Assembly: GCF_009671245.1 (NCBI RefSeq)
Contig: NZ_VTFS01000004.1
Span: 1-64,000, forward strand
Source: Marinicella rhabdoformis
Lineage (GTDB): Bacteria > Pseudomonadota > Gammaproteobacteria > Xanthomonadales > Marinicellaceae
Direction of reading: 5' to 3'
DNA: 64,000 nucleotides
This document shows, piece by piece, positions 1 to 7,865 of this stretch (its first letter is position 1; each line of letters begins with the position of its first letter). The notes below the pieces were generated by a model that made no database searches, was not told where the DNA came from, and was given only the letters and a program-made list of their open reading frames with translations. The translations under genes were made by a program, and so were the position numbers.

Positions 1-42
1 ACCGCTTTCAAAATCTTTTCCCTTCATCTCGAAGGGCTGCGT

Positions 43-70
43 ATTATCGCTTTATTTTCACCTTATGCAA
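43..70 (-). promoter_or_regulatory. Proximal leftward promoter, stable-RNA type
   Basis: Read on the minus strand, a -35 TTGCAT (65-70) is followed after 16 nt by a -10 GATAAT (43-48). A GC-rich stretch ACGCAGCCC comes next, and then a small hairpin (CCCTTC/GAAGGG, about 19-37) at the expected 5' end of the transcript. Together with the second promoter at 166-193 this resembles the tandem P1/P2 promoters of rRNA or tRNA operons. The gene served lies left of the window, so its identity is inferred. Confidence 0.5.
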
Positions 71-165
71 GCGGTTTTTTCATCTTTTTGAAATTTAATT
101 CAAAGCCAATCAAAAAACCTTTTAAACAGTCACTTTTCGTGACCACTGCCTCACAAGGTGTGCGA

Positions 166-193
166 ATTATAGACCCAAAAACTTTCTTGTAAA
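166..193 (-). promoter_or_regulatory. Distal leftward promoter, stable-RNA type
   Basis: On the minus strand a -35 TTTACA (188-193) is spaced 16 nt from a perfect -10 TATAAT (166-171), followed by TCGCACACC. The sequence upstream is A/T-rich, as in an UP element. It lies beyond the helicase stop codon and points away from the window, so it does not serve the helicase gene. Confidence 0.5.
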
Positions 194-245
194 CCCTTTT
201 GTGACACTTTTATGAAATTAGTTTTATTGGATTAAATGCAAGCCC

Positions 246-3200
246 TTATGCAGCAACAGTTTCACTCTTTTTAATCAGCTCATAAGCTTCAGGCAAGGCA
301 TATTGCATGCCTTCCATTCCTTCAATGAATCGGCCAGCCAATAATTCGCCCCTGGCTTCCATGCGTTGCAATGACCTTATCGCTACCGACCATTTGATGG
401 GCTGCTTTTCTCTTTGCCATATATCATAACTCAGTACACCATAACGGGAAAGCATCCAATCTATACATTGTTCATAGTCAAACCGACCATTCGGCAGCAC
501 ACTCCATCGACCCATCATCTCTAAATAGCCATATGGATTCGGACTCCTTCGCATTGAACGTTTTGCTTTTTGTATTTGACGCGTTCGTTCTGCCGGCGAT
601 TTACTGAAGACACGCGCTGCCTGAAATCCATCAGTAGCTATCAAGCCGTGTTTTAACAAATGTATCAAACACTGCTCTATGGTGATCGGCAACAAACTTA
701 ACTGCACCTTTATGTCTCGAAAGAACAAAGCGCCTTTTGTTTTCAGCAACTCATAAACAAGACTTGCTTCTGGAGCCAATACCAACTTATCTTCATCCAC
801 TGCTACAAAAGCGGCATTTTCTACGTTTAAAAATGTCAATTTAGTTTTTTGTAATGAACTTGATGCCAATGTTGAGCTTATTGACTTAATCTCAGCCCGC
901 TTCCATAAGTAAGCCCCACTTTGACATAATTGATCCAACATCAAACCATCATAATTGGCCACCCTGGACTGTAATATCTCTTCTTCCCATTCTGATGCTG
1001 TTGCTGCGAACCCTTGAAACATTTCCAACACTGCTTGCACGCCTTCTAAACCAACCAAAGGTTCGGTTTTGTATTGCCACACGCTAAGGAATTGTTCATA
1101 GGCTTCAATTGATATGGTTTTGACCAGTTGACGCTTCTGTCCCAAATGCGTTTTTCGCAAACGCGCCAATATATGCCGCTCAATCCAGTAGTCATCTTGA
1201 AATCGAAAAACCACACCTTGTTGTTCTAATGCCAACAGGGCTTGGTGCATTAAACTCGCCGCCACTGGTAATCGCTTCAATAGGTCTGCTTCCGTCAAAG
1301 CACCAAAGATTGACAAGCGGTTCATCACCAACTCTTTTAATGATGCTTCAAAAGCAGTGAGGCTGTCATTCGCTGCCGGCTTTTTGAATGGTTCAAAAGC
1401 ATCTGGCCATACATTATATATATGTGTCTGCTGTGACAATGTAAAATAGGCCGTTTCACCATGAAATCTGATTGGCAACAATCGACCGGTTGCCAACATA
1501 TCTTTAATAGTCAGTTGATGTTCTTTTAGTTCATCCGGCCACACCACGCCACAATAACTGATCCATTCATATAACTCATCAGTATCTCTGACTTGTGGCT
1601 GAATACTGAGGTTGAATCGCTCAATCTCTTTTGGGCTCAAAACCTGCGCCATAAATGAATCATTCAAACCTTGCGTATGAATCGCCAGCGTTCTTCGCTC
1701 CTCTGCCGGTGCCTCATCCAAAAAGGCAAAATTCCTCGCATTGATGATAGCCATAGAAGCAGGTGATGGCGTTTGGCTGTCAACAAAATGTAGATTAACT
1801 TCTTGTGACCTGATTTGAGACAACAATTCGGCCAAACCTTCAATGTCCATGATCCCTTGGGTACAATCCCAAAGCGTTTGCCATACCAGTGGATGGTCTG
1901 GTACCGTGCGATTACCTGCCAAGTTCTCAGCACAGGCAATTTGGTCTGGAAACACTTCTGCCACCAAGTTTTCTGCTGCATTGCGCTGAAATTGTGGTAA
2001 CACACGCTTGCTACCATTGCGCCGTTTAACCGCCAAAGCCACTGAAGCGTTCCAACGCCACTGGGTAACAAAAAATGGCGTGTCCAATAATGCTTGAATC
2101 AACACGTCTTTAACCGTTTCTGGATTGAGGTAATCTTTGATGCTGGCCAATTCGAAACTGTGGGTAGAGCTCAATGACAATATCAAAGCATCTTCGATAG
2201 CCGCTGCCTGTAACTCAAAATTGAATTGCTTACAAAATCGTTTGCGCAATGCCAATCCCCAAGCCCGATTTAAACGTGAACCATAAACCGAATGCACCAC
2301 CAAGTGCATGTCGTTATTTCCGTCAAAGAAACGCTCTACCACAATGTCAGATTGACTGGGCATGCGTGCCAATACATTCTGGGTATTTAATGCGTAATTG
2401 ATTAATTGATCCACGCCACGTTCTGGAATGTGCATCGCTTTTACCAATTGACCTACTTTTGTTGCCGATTCATTGTGCGATTGAAGCTGTTGCCTCACCC
2501 TTGACACAGCCTCACTCAATGTATCGGATCGCCACATCGTGACACCAAACCAAAAGGGTATGTTAGGCGGCTGCCCATTGGCGTCCTCGACAAACACGGT
2601 TCCGGTGGTGACTTTAAGTATTTTGTAAGAATGATTTCCCAGTTGAAAAATATCACCCGGCAAACTTTCAAACGAAAAATCTTCATTCAAAGTGCCAATC
2701 TTGATGTCATCAGGTAGAAGCCTGACATCGTAATCAAACTGATCTGGTATCGTTCCACCATTCAAGACAGCAGTTAACATGCTGCTTTTGCGCGCCCGCA
2801 CTTCATCAGTGACGGCATCAAAGAACACCAACGCCTTTTGAAAAGTCGCCCGTTTAGAAAAGCCATCGGCCAACATTTGAATCACTTGATAAAACTGTGA
2901 CGACGTCATATTGCGATACAAATAGGCAGACTTAAACAAATGGTAAAGCTGTTTAACAGGCCAAGATTTACCGGCCACTTCTGCCACAATTTGTTGTGAC
3001 AACACATCCAAAGGCTGATCAGGAAAAGCTATGTGCTCAAGTTCATCACCAGCTATGGCTTGCATCAATGCTTCAGCCTCAAGTAAATCATCAACGGTCA
3101 AAGGAAACAACAAGCCTTTCGGAGTGCGGTTCACACCATGACCTGAACGACCGACACGCTGTAAGAAAGCCTGAATGCTGCCCGGTGACCCTATTTGGCA

Positions 3201-4193
3201 AACCAAGTCCACATCTCCAATATCTATACCCAATTCCAAAGAGGCTGTAGCAACTATGGCCTTCAACTGGCCATTCTTCAATGCTGTTTCAGCTTCTAAG
3301 CGGTGCTTCTTAGCCAGCGAACCATGGTGTGCTGTGACCAAGCCATCACCTACTCGCTCGGCGAGGTGTTTGGCTGCCCGTTCTGAAAGCCTTCGGTTAT
3401 TCACAAAAACAACAGTGGTCCGATGCGCATTAATCTCTTTTGCCAAAGCATCGTAAACTTCTGTCCACTGCTCATTAGACATGATAATTTCTAGTGGCGT
3501 TTCTGGAATGACGACCTGCAGCACCATATCTCGTTTGTGACCTAAGTCGATGATCGATGAAAATTCTGGGTGCAAAATATAATCACGCACTTTCTCTATG
3601 GGCCGTTGCGTTGCAGAAATGGCGATTCGTTGCGGCCTCTTCAAAGTCAATGCTTCCAAACGCATCAAACTCAATAGCAAATGTGCACCACGCTTGTTCG
3701 GCGCCAACGCATGAATTTCATCAATAATGACCGTTTCAATACCGCCCATCATGGCACGACCCGCCTTTGATGTGATGATGTTGTACAAAGATTCTGGGGT
3801 TGTAACGAGAATGTGCGGCGGTTTTTTCTTAATTTTCTCTCGCTGATAGGCCGTTGTATCACCCGTCCAGACTTCAGCCCTGATTTCACTGGCACTTGCT
3901 TTTTCGCTGAACAAGCTTTGAATTTCGGCCAATGGTTGTTGTAGATTAAGGTGTATGTCATTGCTTAATGCCTTAAGTGGCGAGACATAAATGACTTTTA
4001 AAACCTCAGTTTCTGGCTTGATAAACAAGCGGTTGATGGCCGAAAGAAATGCCGCCAAGGTCTTACCAGAACCCGTCGGCGCTGCAATCAAAACATCCTT
4101 TCCCGTGTCAATTTCACGCCACGCCGCCTTTTGAACTTCCGTTGGCTGTTCAAATTTTTGGTCAAACCATTGTTGTATGAGGTGATTAAACAT
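246..4193 (-). CDS. lhr: Lhr-type ATP-dependent helicase (DEAD/DEAH, superfamily 2)
   Basis: This 1315-residue protein has the full superfamily 2 motor. A Q-motif-like PTEVQ (about 17-21) is followed by Walker A APTGSGKT (38-45), DEIH (158-161), SAT (193-195), the motif V region ATASLELGIDIGD (about 315-327) and QRVGRSGH (345-352). The long C-terminal part after about residue 450 matches the Lhr layout of winged-helix, beta-barrel and extra C-terminal domain, so it is Lhr-like rather than a short Lhr-core enzyme. Lhr proteins are 3'-5' DNA/RNA-DNA helicases linked to DNA repair. The E. coli protein is somewhat longer, at about 1500 residues. The start is the ATG at 4193 with no clear Shine-Dalgarno. 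It is divergent from the cytochrome c gene. The helicase assignment is firm; the exact subfamily is likely. Confidence 0.85.
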   Translation of the reverse strand: MFNHLIQQWFDQKFEQPTEVQKAAWREIDTGKDVLIAAPTGSGKTLAAFLSAINRLFIKPETEVLKVIYVSPLKALSNDIHLNLQQPLAEIQSLFSEKASASEIRAEVWTGDTTAYQREKIKKKPPHILVTTPESLYNIITSKAGRAMMGGIETVIIDEIHALAPNKRGAHLLLSLMRLEALTLKRPQRIAISATQRPIEKVRDYILHPEFSSIIDLGHKRDMVLQVVIPETPLEIIMSNEQWTEVYDALAKEINAHRTTVVFVNNRRLSERAAKHLAERVGDGLVTAHHGSLAKKHRLEAETALKNGQLKAIVATASLELGIDIGDVDLVCQIGSPGSIQAFLQRVGRSGHGVNRTPKGLLFPLTVDDLLEAEALMQAIAGDELEHIAFPDQPLDVLSQQIVAEVAGKSWPVKQLYHLFKSAYLYRNMTSSQFYQVIQMLADGFSKRATFQKALVFFDAVTDEVRARKSSMLTAVLNGGTIPDQFDYDVRLLPDDIKIGTLNEDFSFESLPGDIFQLGNHSYKILKVTTGTVFVEDANGQPPNIPFWFGVTMWRSDTLSEAVSRVRQQLQSHNESATKVGQLVKAMHIPERGVDQLINYALNTQNVLARMPSQSDIVVERFFDGNNDMHLVVHSVYGSRLNRAWGLALRKRFCKQFNFELQAAAIEDALILSLSSTHSFELASIKDYLNPETVKDVLIQALLDTPFFVTQWRWNASVALAVKRRNGSKRVLPQFQRNAAENLVAEVFPDQIACAENLAGNRTVPDHPLVWQTLWDCTQGIMDIEGLAELLSQIRSQEVNLHFVDSQTPSPASMAIINARNFAFLDEAPAEERRTLAIHTQGLNDSFMAQVLSPKEIERFNLSIQPQVRDTDELYEWISYCGVVWPDELKEHQLTIKDMLATGRLLPIRFHGETAYFTLSQQTHIYNVWPDAFEPFKKPAANDSLTAFEASLKELVMNRLSIFGALTEADLLKRLPVAASLMHQALLALEQQGVVFRFQDDYWIERHILARLRKTHLGQKRQLVKTISIEAYEQFLSVWQYKTEPLVGLEGVQAVLEMFQGFAATASEWEEEILQSRVANYDGLMLDQLCQSGAYLWKRAEIKSISSTLASSSLQKTKLTFLNVENAAFVAVDEDKLVLAPEASLVYELLKTKGALFFRDIKVQLSLLPITIEQCLIHLLKHGLIATDGFQAARVFSKSPAERTRQIQKAKRSMRRSPNPYGYLEMMGRWSVLPNGRFDYEQCIDWMLSRYGVLSYDIWQREKQPIKWSVAIRSLQRMEARGELLAGRFIEGMEGMQYALPEAYELIKKSETVAA

Positions 4194-4222
4194 TTGGCAA
4201 AGTAAAGCTTAACAATTATAAT
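4194..4222 (+). promoter_or_regulatory. Promoter of the cytochrome c gene, with a -10 readable on both strands
   Basis: TTGGCA (4194-4199), a 17-nt spacer and TATAAT (4217-4222) form a good sigma-70 promoter about 60 nt upstream of the cytochrome start. The -10 lies inside the palindrome ATTATAAT (4215-4222), so it also reads TATAAT on the minus strand (4215-4220) and may serve the divergent helicase gene, where no good -35 is visible. Confidence 0.5.
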
Positions 4223-4281
4223 GCCCCGATTAGTGAGGCCTCAAAGGTCTCTGGGCATGACAAATTAACAAAGGATAATTC

Positions 4282-4770
4282 ATGAGTGATCAAGATTCGA
4301 TATTTTTTAGAAACTTTTCTATTCTACTGGCAGTACTGATTTTATTGACCATTATTTTGGCAGTTGGTGCCAGCATGTTTCAAGATAACTTGGTAGAAAA
4401 CTTAAAAGACCGTGCCGATCGCTCAGGCATACAAGCTGACATTAAGCCTGCAGCTTCTGTGAATACTGACCCAAATGCCGTGGTTGAAGTGGCTGTAGCT
4501 CAAGTTGCACCATTTGACGGTTCGACAGACGGCGAAATGATTTACAACAATGTGTGTGCAGCATGTCATGGTACAGGTGCTGGTGGCGCTCCGAAATTAG
4601 AAGCTGCAGCTTGGGCCGGTCGTTTGGACAAAGGAAGCGACGCGGTATTGGCCAATGCCATCAATGGTTATACCGGCGATGCCGGCATGATGCCAGCCAA
4701 AGGTGGTCGTGCTGACTTAACTGATGAACAAGTTCAAGCAGCTGTTGAATTCATGACCAGCAGCTTATAA
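4282..4770 (+). CDS. Membrane-anchored class I cytochrome c (c5-like)
   Basis: The protein has 162 residues. One membrane segment at about 12-31 anchors it in the inner membrane, with the haem domain on the periplasmic side. The haem site is C92-x-x-C95-H96, and the M-M-P near residue 138 supplies the likely axial methionine. The pattern YNNVCAACHGTGAGGAP and the C-terminal LTDEQVQAAVEFM resemble cytochrome c5 and the c-domains of respiratory proteins, so it probably carries electrons to a terminal oxidase. AAAGGA lies about 6 nt before the ATG. It is a single-gene unit: a promoter at 4194-4222 precedes it and a strong terminator (4791-4818) closes it before the secreted-protein array begins. 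Confidence 0.85.
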   Translation: MSDQDSIFFRNFSILLAVLILLTIILAVGASMFQDNLVENLKDRADRSGIQADIKPAASVNTDPNAVVEVAVAQVAPFDGSTDGEMIYNNVCAACHGTGAGGAPKLEAAAWAGRLDKGSDAVLANAINGYTGDAGMMPAKGGRADLTDEQVQAAVEFMTSSL

Positions 4771-4790
4771 AGCCACACAAACAACTCATT

Positions 4791-4818
4791 AAAAAGGCGG
4801 TCAATGACCGCCTTTTTT
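4791..4818 (+). terminator. Intrinsic terminator after the cytochrome c gene
   Basis: AAAAAGGCGGTC and GACCGCCTTTTT pair across a 3-nt loop and end in a T tract. The hairpin core GCGGTCAATGACCGC recurs at 10601-10617, at the far end of the paralogue array. Confidence 0.85.
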
Positions 4819-4976
4819 GTGCCAATCGAATACCACTTACCCCCCCCTGGTTTAACAATTAAATAACGTTCCGGCAACTATAATTTCTGTTCATTTACCT
4901 ACATACTCATCATGAAGTTCAAATTAACACTCACATTATTGCTGACATCATGCCTCAGCCATTCAGCCATGCTCAA
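4807..4976 (+). repeat. 170-bp duplicated block, copy 1 (terminator arm, promoter, leader, signal-peptide codons)
   Basis: It aligns without gaps to 7696-7865 at an offset of 2889 bp, with about 7 mismatches in 170. All mismatches lie in the 5' part; positions 4873-4976 are identical (104 bp). Similarity stops abruptly after codon 22 of the downstream gene. The block holds a C8 tract (4840-4847), a -10 TATAAT (4879-4884), the leader and the signal-peptide codons. Confidence 0.9.
4879..4884 (+). promoter_or_regulatory. -10 element of array unit 1
   Basis: A perfect TATAAT lies 28 nt before the ATG at 4912. No convincing -35 stands at 16-18 nt spacing. The nearest candidate, TTAACA (4852-4857), is about 21 nt away, and a C8 run stands at 4840-4847, so the promoter may depend on an activator or be weak. 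Confidence 0.4.
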
Positions 4977-6243
4977 CAACAATGGTACTGGAGAATTTCA
5001 TATCATCCCGCTTTATTCCACCAGTAACAATTTATATTCAACGGTAACCATTTCCCAAATACCAGTTGATGGCTGGCGTGGTACAGCTGTAAAAATTCAC
5101 GTCAAACCCTCCCTCAACAGCGAACCTATACTCAGTTATAATGTTTATTTGACACCCAATGACAAATGGAGTTTTGCTGTGGGGAGTCAGACAGTCGGGG
5201 GTGTAAGAAAGTTAATTCATTCGTCATTTGACAACAGCTGTACGCCTGAATTTGAGGCTGTCGCTTGGGAGAATGGTGAAACAGATCGTGACATTTCGGA
5301 CCTGACCTTTGGTTATATAGAGGTTATTGAGATGGGTCAATTTGAATTCAACGAATCTAATCCTGATGGTGTATTTCCCATAGTCGACTATTTAGGAAAT
5401 TTTGATTGCCAAGATATAGACAACGCTTTTCAAACTGACGGCGTTTTTGATTCTGATTCAACCTACACTAACCATGGCCTACTGCCGGCAAACAACTCGC
5501 TGTCTGTAGAATCTTCCCTTATCAACGTGCCAGAAGGTGTGCAATACACCGTTCCTGTCACCACTTTTTCAAACTTTTTCCCTGACGATGAAGCTTTCCA
5601 TACACGCCCTAATTCAAATCTACCCACATTGAATGAAGCCAAACCAGAGTCCTTGATATGGCTGGACGGAATGGCCACCAATTTAACTTTTGAAAATGGC
5701 ATCGATGCCATCAATGCCTTGTTATTAAAGTCTAGTTTGAAGACACCATTCATCACATTTGATGGCATTGCTGCAGCAACAGGTATTAGCCTAACAATGC
5801 CAACCTGGGCCTTCAACGAAAACAGCAGTCAAGGCCCGTCTTGTGATGCACAACATACATATACCTTTAAAACACGTACGATTGACAGAGAGGGCAAGTC
5901 AAATCCAGACAACAGTTCAACTCACGCCCTGTGTGGTAACACAACCCTAATTAACCTAAAAACTGAGCGAAGCCTTTTTGGAGAAGTCAATGAGCAAGAC
6001 ATCAGTCCGTCTAACAATCATGAGGGTATATTCGCCATCGAATTCACTGATGTGATGACAATAACAGGAACTGACGAAGCCACCGATAAACAATACGCAC
6101 TTTCTGGTCTGCCCGTGATTGGTGTCACATTCAACAAAGCCACCAATGCAAATGCTGCCCCTGGGTTATTGGCACAATATGGTGTATCTCAAGCCATAAA
6201 CGGCCGGATGAACATTTCTGTAATAGATACTGACAAGGAGTAA
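4912..6243 (+). CDS. Secreted paralogue family, A-type member 1, unknown function
   Basis: I do not recognise this 443-residue protein. It begins with an export signal (MKFK, a short leucine-rich core, then L-T-S-C at 11-14 and S-H-S-A before the mature part). The core shares blocks with the three following genes: a G-x-G-E-F-H-I-I-P start, ILSYNVYL followed by a W-S/T-F-A segment, FDNSC, a YIEVIEM block, a LINVP block, and a C-terminal ATNANAAPGLLAQYG preceded by GLPVIG. Conserved cysteines suggest disulfides in the periplasm or outside the cell. There is no C-terminal anchor. No Shine-Dalgarno is visible. It is followed after 6 nt by a B-type gene, so the two are very likely co-translated. 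The A-type signal could also be read as a lipoprotein signal (lipobox LTSC). Confidence 0.75.
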   Translation: MKFKLTLTLLLTSCLSHSAMLNNNGTGEFHIIPLYSTSNNLYSTVTISQIPVDGWRGTAVKIHVKPSLNSEPILSYNVYLTPNDKWSFAVGSQTVGGVRKLIHSSFDNSCTPEFEAVAWENGETDRDISDLTFGYIEVIEMGQFEFNESNPDGVFPIVDYLGNFDCQDIDNAFQTDGVFDSDSTYTNHGLLPANNSLSVESSLINVPEGVQYTVPVTTFSNFFPDDEAFHTRPNSNLPTLNEAKPESLIWLDGMATNLTFENGIDAINALLLKSSLKTPFITFDGIAAATGISLTMPTWAFNENSSQGPSCDAQHTYTFKTRTIDREGKSNPDNSSTHALCGNTTLINLKTERSLFGEVNEQDISPSNNHEGIFAIEFTDVMTITGTDEATDKQYALSGLPVIGVTFNKATNANAAPGLLAQYGVSQAINGRMNISVIDTDKE

Positions 6244-6249
6244 AACCAA

Positions 6250-7662
6250 ATGAAAAAAACAACCTTATTATTGGTCACGCTACTGATGTCACAAAAGCTT
6301 TTTGCTGTGAACATCAGTCAGACAGGACAAGGTGAATTTTTATTGATTCCTTACTACACTGTGAACAATCAATATAACACCACAGTCAATGTTTTTAATC
6401 ATGACAACAAGGGCAAAGCAATTAAAATTCACATACGAGAAAGCATCAATGGAATTTCAGCGCTCAGTTACAATGTGTATTTGGCACCCGAAGACTCATG
6501 GACATTTGCCCTCGGGCTCACTACAGACAGTGTTTATCACCCAATATTTGGCTGGCAAGATCAAGACTTTAGCACTCTTGTTTCTTTTGACAATTCTTGT
6601 GCGCCTATACTGAATAAGGCTGGGCACAAATTTTCAGGTGAAGCTTTTCAAAATGTCAGTCATAATGACAATGTGCCATTAAATAATTTATTTAGAACCT
6701 CTGAAGGATTTATAGAGGTTGTTGAAATGGCCACCGTTGATCCAAATTCCGAGTTACACCAAATGTTACTGGAAAATCAAAATGGCTTATCCTCTGGCTG
6801 CCAGTCGATAGCAGATTTGTGGCAACAATCAGGTCCATGGCAATCTGACAGCAACCAATACCTACTTCCACCTACTGGTACACTGTCAGCTGAAGCCACT
6901 TTGATCAATACACCCGATGGCATTCAATTTCCGATGGAAGCAACAGTATTTGAAAACTTCTTTGAACATGGCCTGATTCATCATACAGTGCCTACCAGTC
7001 CCGAACCCACTTTAAACAACGGCTCTAAAATTGCTAATTTGAACAGTAATGGCCTGAACCGCACCCTAAAGTTTGAACACAGTGTTGACGCGATAAGTGC
7101 ACTGTTAATGAAAAAAGGGTTTTCATCTCAATACACTGTGACAACAGCAAATGCCGCTGAAACAGATACTGCAATTACAATCCCAACCAAAAGATTTTAT
7201 TTACAAAACACAAACCTGCCTCCCTTCTTGGGTGACGCTTACTCTGGCAATTTTATAAATCATGCTACTGACCGCAATGGATTATCTACTCCACCTGGTG
7301 GCAGCGTGATGATTCCACCTCCGCCGAGGCTAAAAGTATCTGGCACCACTGGTGTATTAAAAACACGTAATTTTCGAGATCGGAATTCAAAGGGGGTTTT
7401 ACACAGCAAAAATTCAGATACTATTTCTCCAGTTATTAATAACCCCGGGCTTACGCAAAGTGGAATCCACAATTTGTATTTTGATACAAGCCCCATTGTG
7501 GCATTGGACATGCACTCAAACGAGACAATAGAAATTGAAGGTTCTCCCATTATCGGCACCACTTTTCAAAAAGCCACAAATGCCAATGCAGCACCTGGCA
7601 AACTGGCCCAATATGGTTACTCAACCCCGCTGAAAAACATTCTACCAGCGAAAATTGAATAA
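6250..7662 (+). CDS. Secreted paralogue family, B-type member 1, unknown function
   Basis: The 470-residue protein has a classical signal peptide ending L-F-A before VNIS (about residue 20). It is homologous to the A-type protein upstream and most like the second B-type gene: GEFLLIPYY, VNVFNHD, KGKAIKIHIRE, LSYNVYLAP, SWTFALG, VSFDNSCAP, GCQSIADLW, and a C-terminal GSPIIGTTF then KATNANAAPGKLAQYG. The -CQSI-DLW- segment and the longer mid-region separate B from A types. A strong AAGGAG overlaps the stop of the A gene. The segment around residues 320-400 is proline- and glycine-rich and the least conserved. Function is unknown; the fixed A-B pairing suggests partners in one extracytoplasmic structure. 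Confidence 0.75.
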   Translation: MKKTTLLLVTLLMSQKLFAVNISQTGQGEFLLIPYYTVNNQYNTTVNVFNHDNKGKAIKIHIRESINGISALSYNVYLAPEDSWTFALGLTTDSVYHPIFGWQDQDFSTLVSFDNSCAPILNKAGHKFSGEAFQNVSHNDNVPLNNLFRTSEGFIEVVEMATVDPNSELHQMLLENQNGLSSGCQSIADLWQQSGPWQSDSNQYLLPPTGTLSAEATLINTPDGIQFPMEATVFENFFEHGLIHHTVPTSPEPTLNNGSKIANLNSNGLNRTLKFEHSVDAISALLMKKGFSSQYTVTTANAAETDTAITIPTKRFYLQNTNLPPFLGDAYSGNFINHATDRNGLSTPPGGSVMIPPPPRLKVSGTTGVLKTRNFRDRNSKGVLHSKNSDTISPVINNPGLTQSGIHNLYFDTSPIVALDMHSNETIEIEGSPIIGTTFQKATNANAAPGKLAQYGYSTPLKNILPAKIE

Positions 7663-7683
7663 TTAATTTAATACTTCGGTATA

Positions 7684-7707
7684 GGTGGTTTACTAACCGC
7701 CTTTTTT
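7684..7707 (+). terminator. Intrinsic terminator after array unit 1
   Basis: GGTGGTT and AACCGCC pair (one G-U) across a 4-nt loop and run into T6. Its 3' arm lies in the duplicated block, so it is the counterpart of the terminator at 4791-4818 with a diverged 5' arm. Confidence 0.7.
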
Positions 7708-7865
7708 ATGTCTATTGAATACCATTTACCCCCCCCTGGATTAACAATTAAATAACGTTCTGGCAACTATAATTTCTGTTCATTTACCTACATACTCATC
7801 ATGAAGTTCAAATTAACACTCACATTATTGCTGACATCATGCCTCAGCCATTCAGCCATGCTCAA
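7696..7865 (+). repeat. 170-bp duplicated block, copy 2
   Basis: This is the second copy of the block at 4807-4976. It carries the same C8 tract (7729-7736), the same -10 TATAAT (7768-7773), and identical leader and signal-peptide codons up to 7865, where similarity stops abruptly. Confidence 0.9.
7768..7773 (+). promoter_or_regulatory. -10 element of array unit 2
   Basis: This is the TATAAT equivalent to 4879-4884, 28 nt before the ATG at 7801. It lies inside the 104-bp stretch that is identical in both units, so both units are expected to respond to the same signals. Confidence 0.4.

Noticed and set aside
4828-7865. Duplicated block as an insertion-sequence end or phage attachment site
   Set aside because: The copies are direct, hold promoter and signal codons, have no terminal inverted repeat, and no transposase or integrase is nearby.
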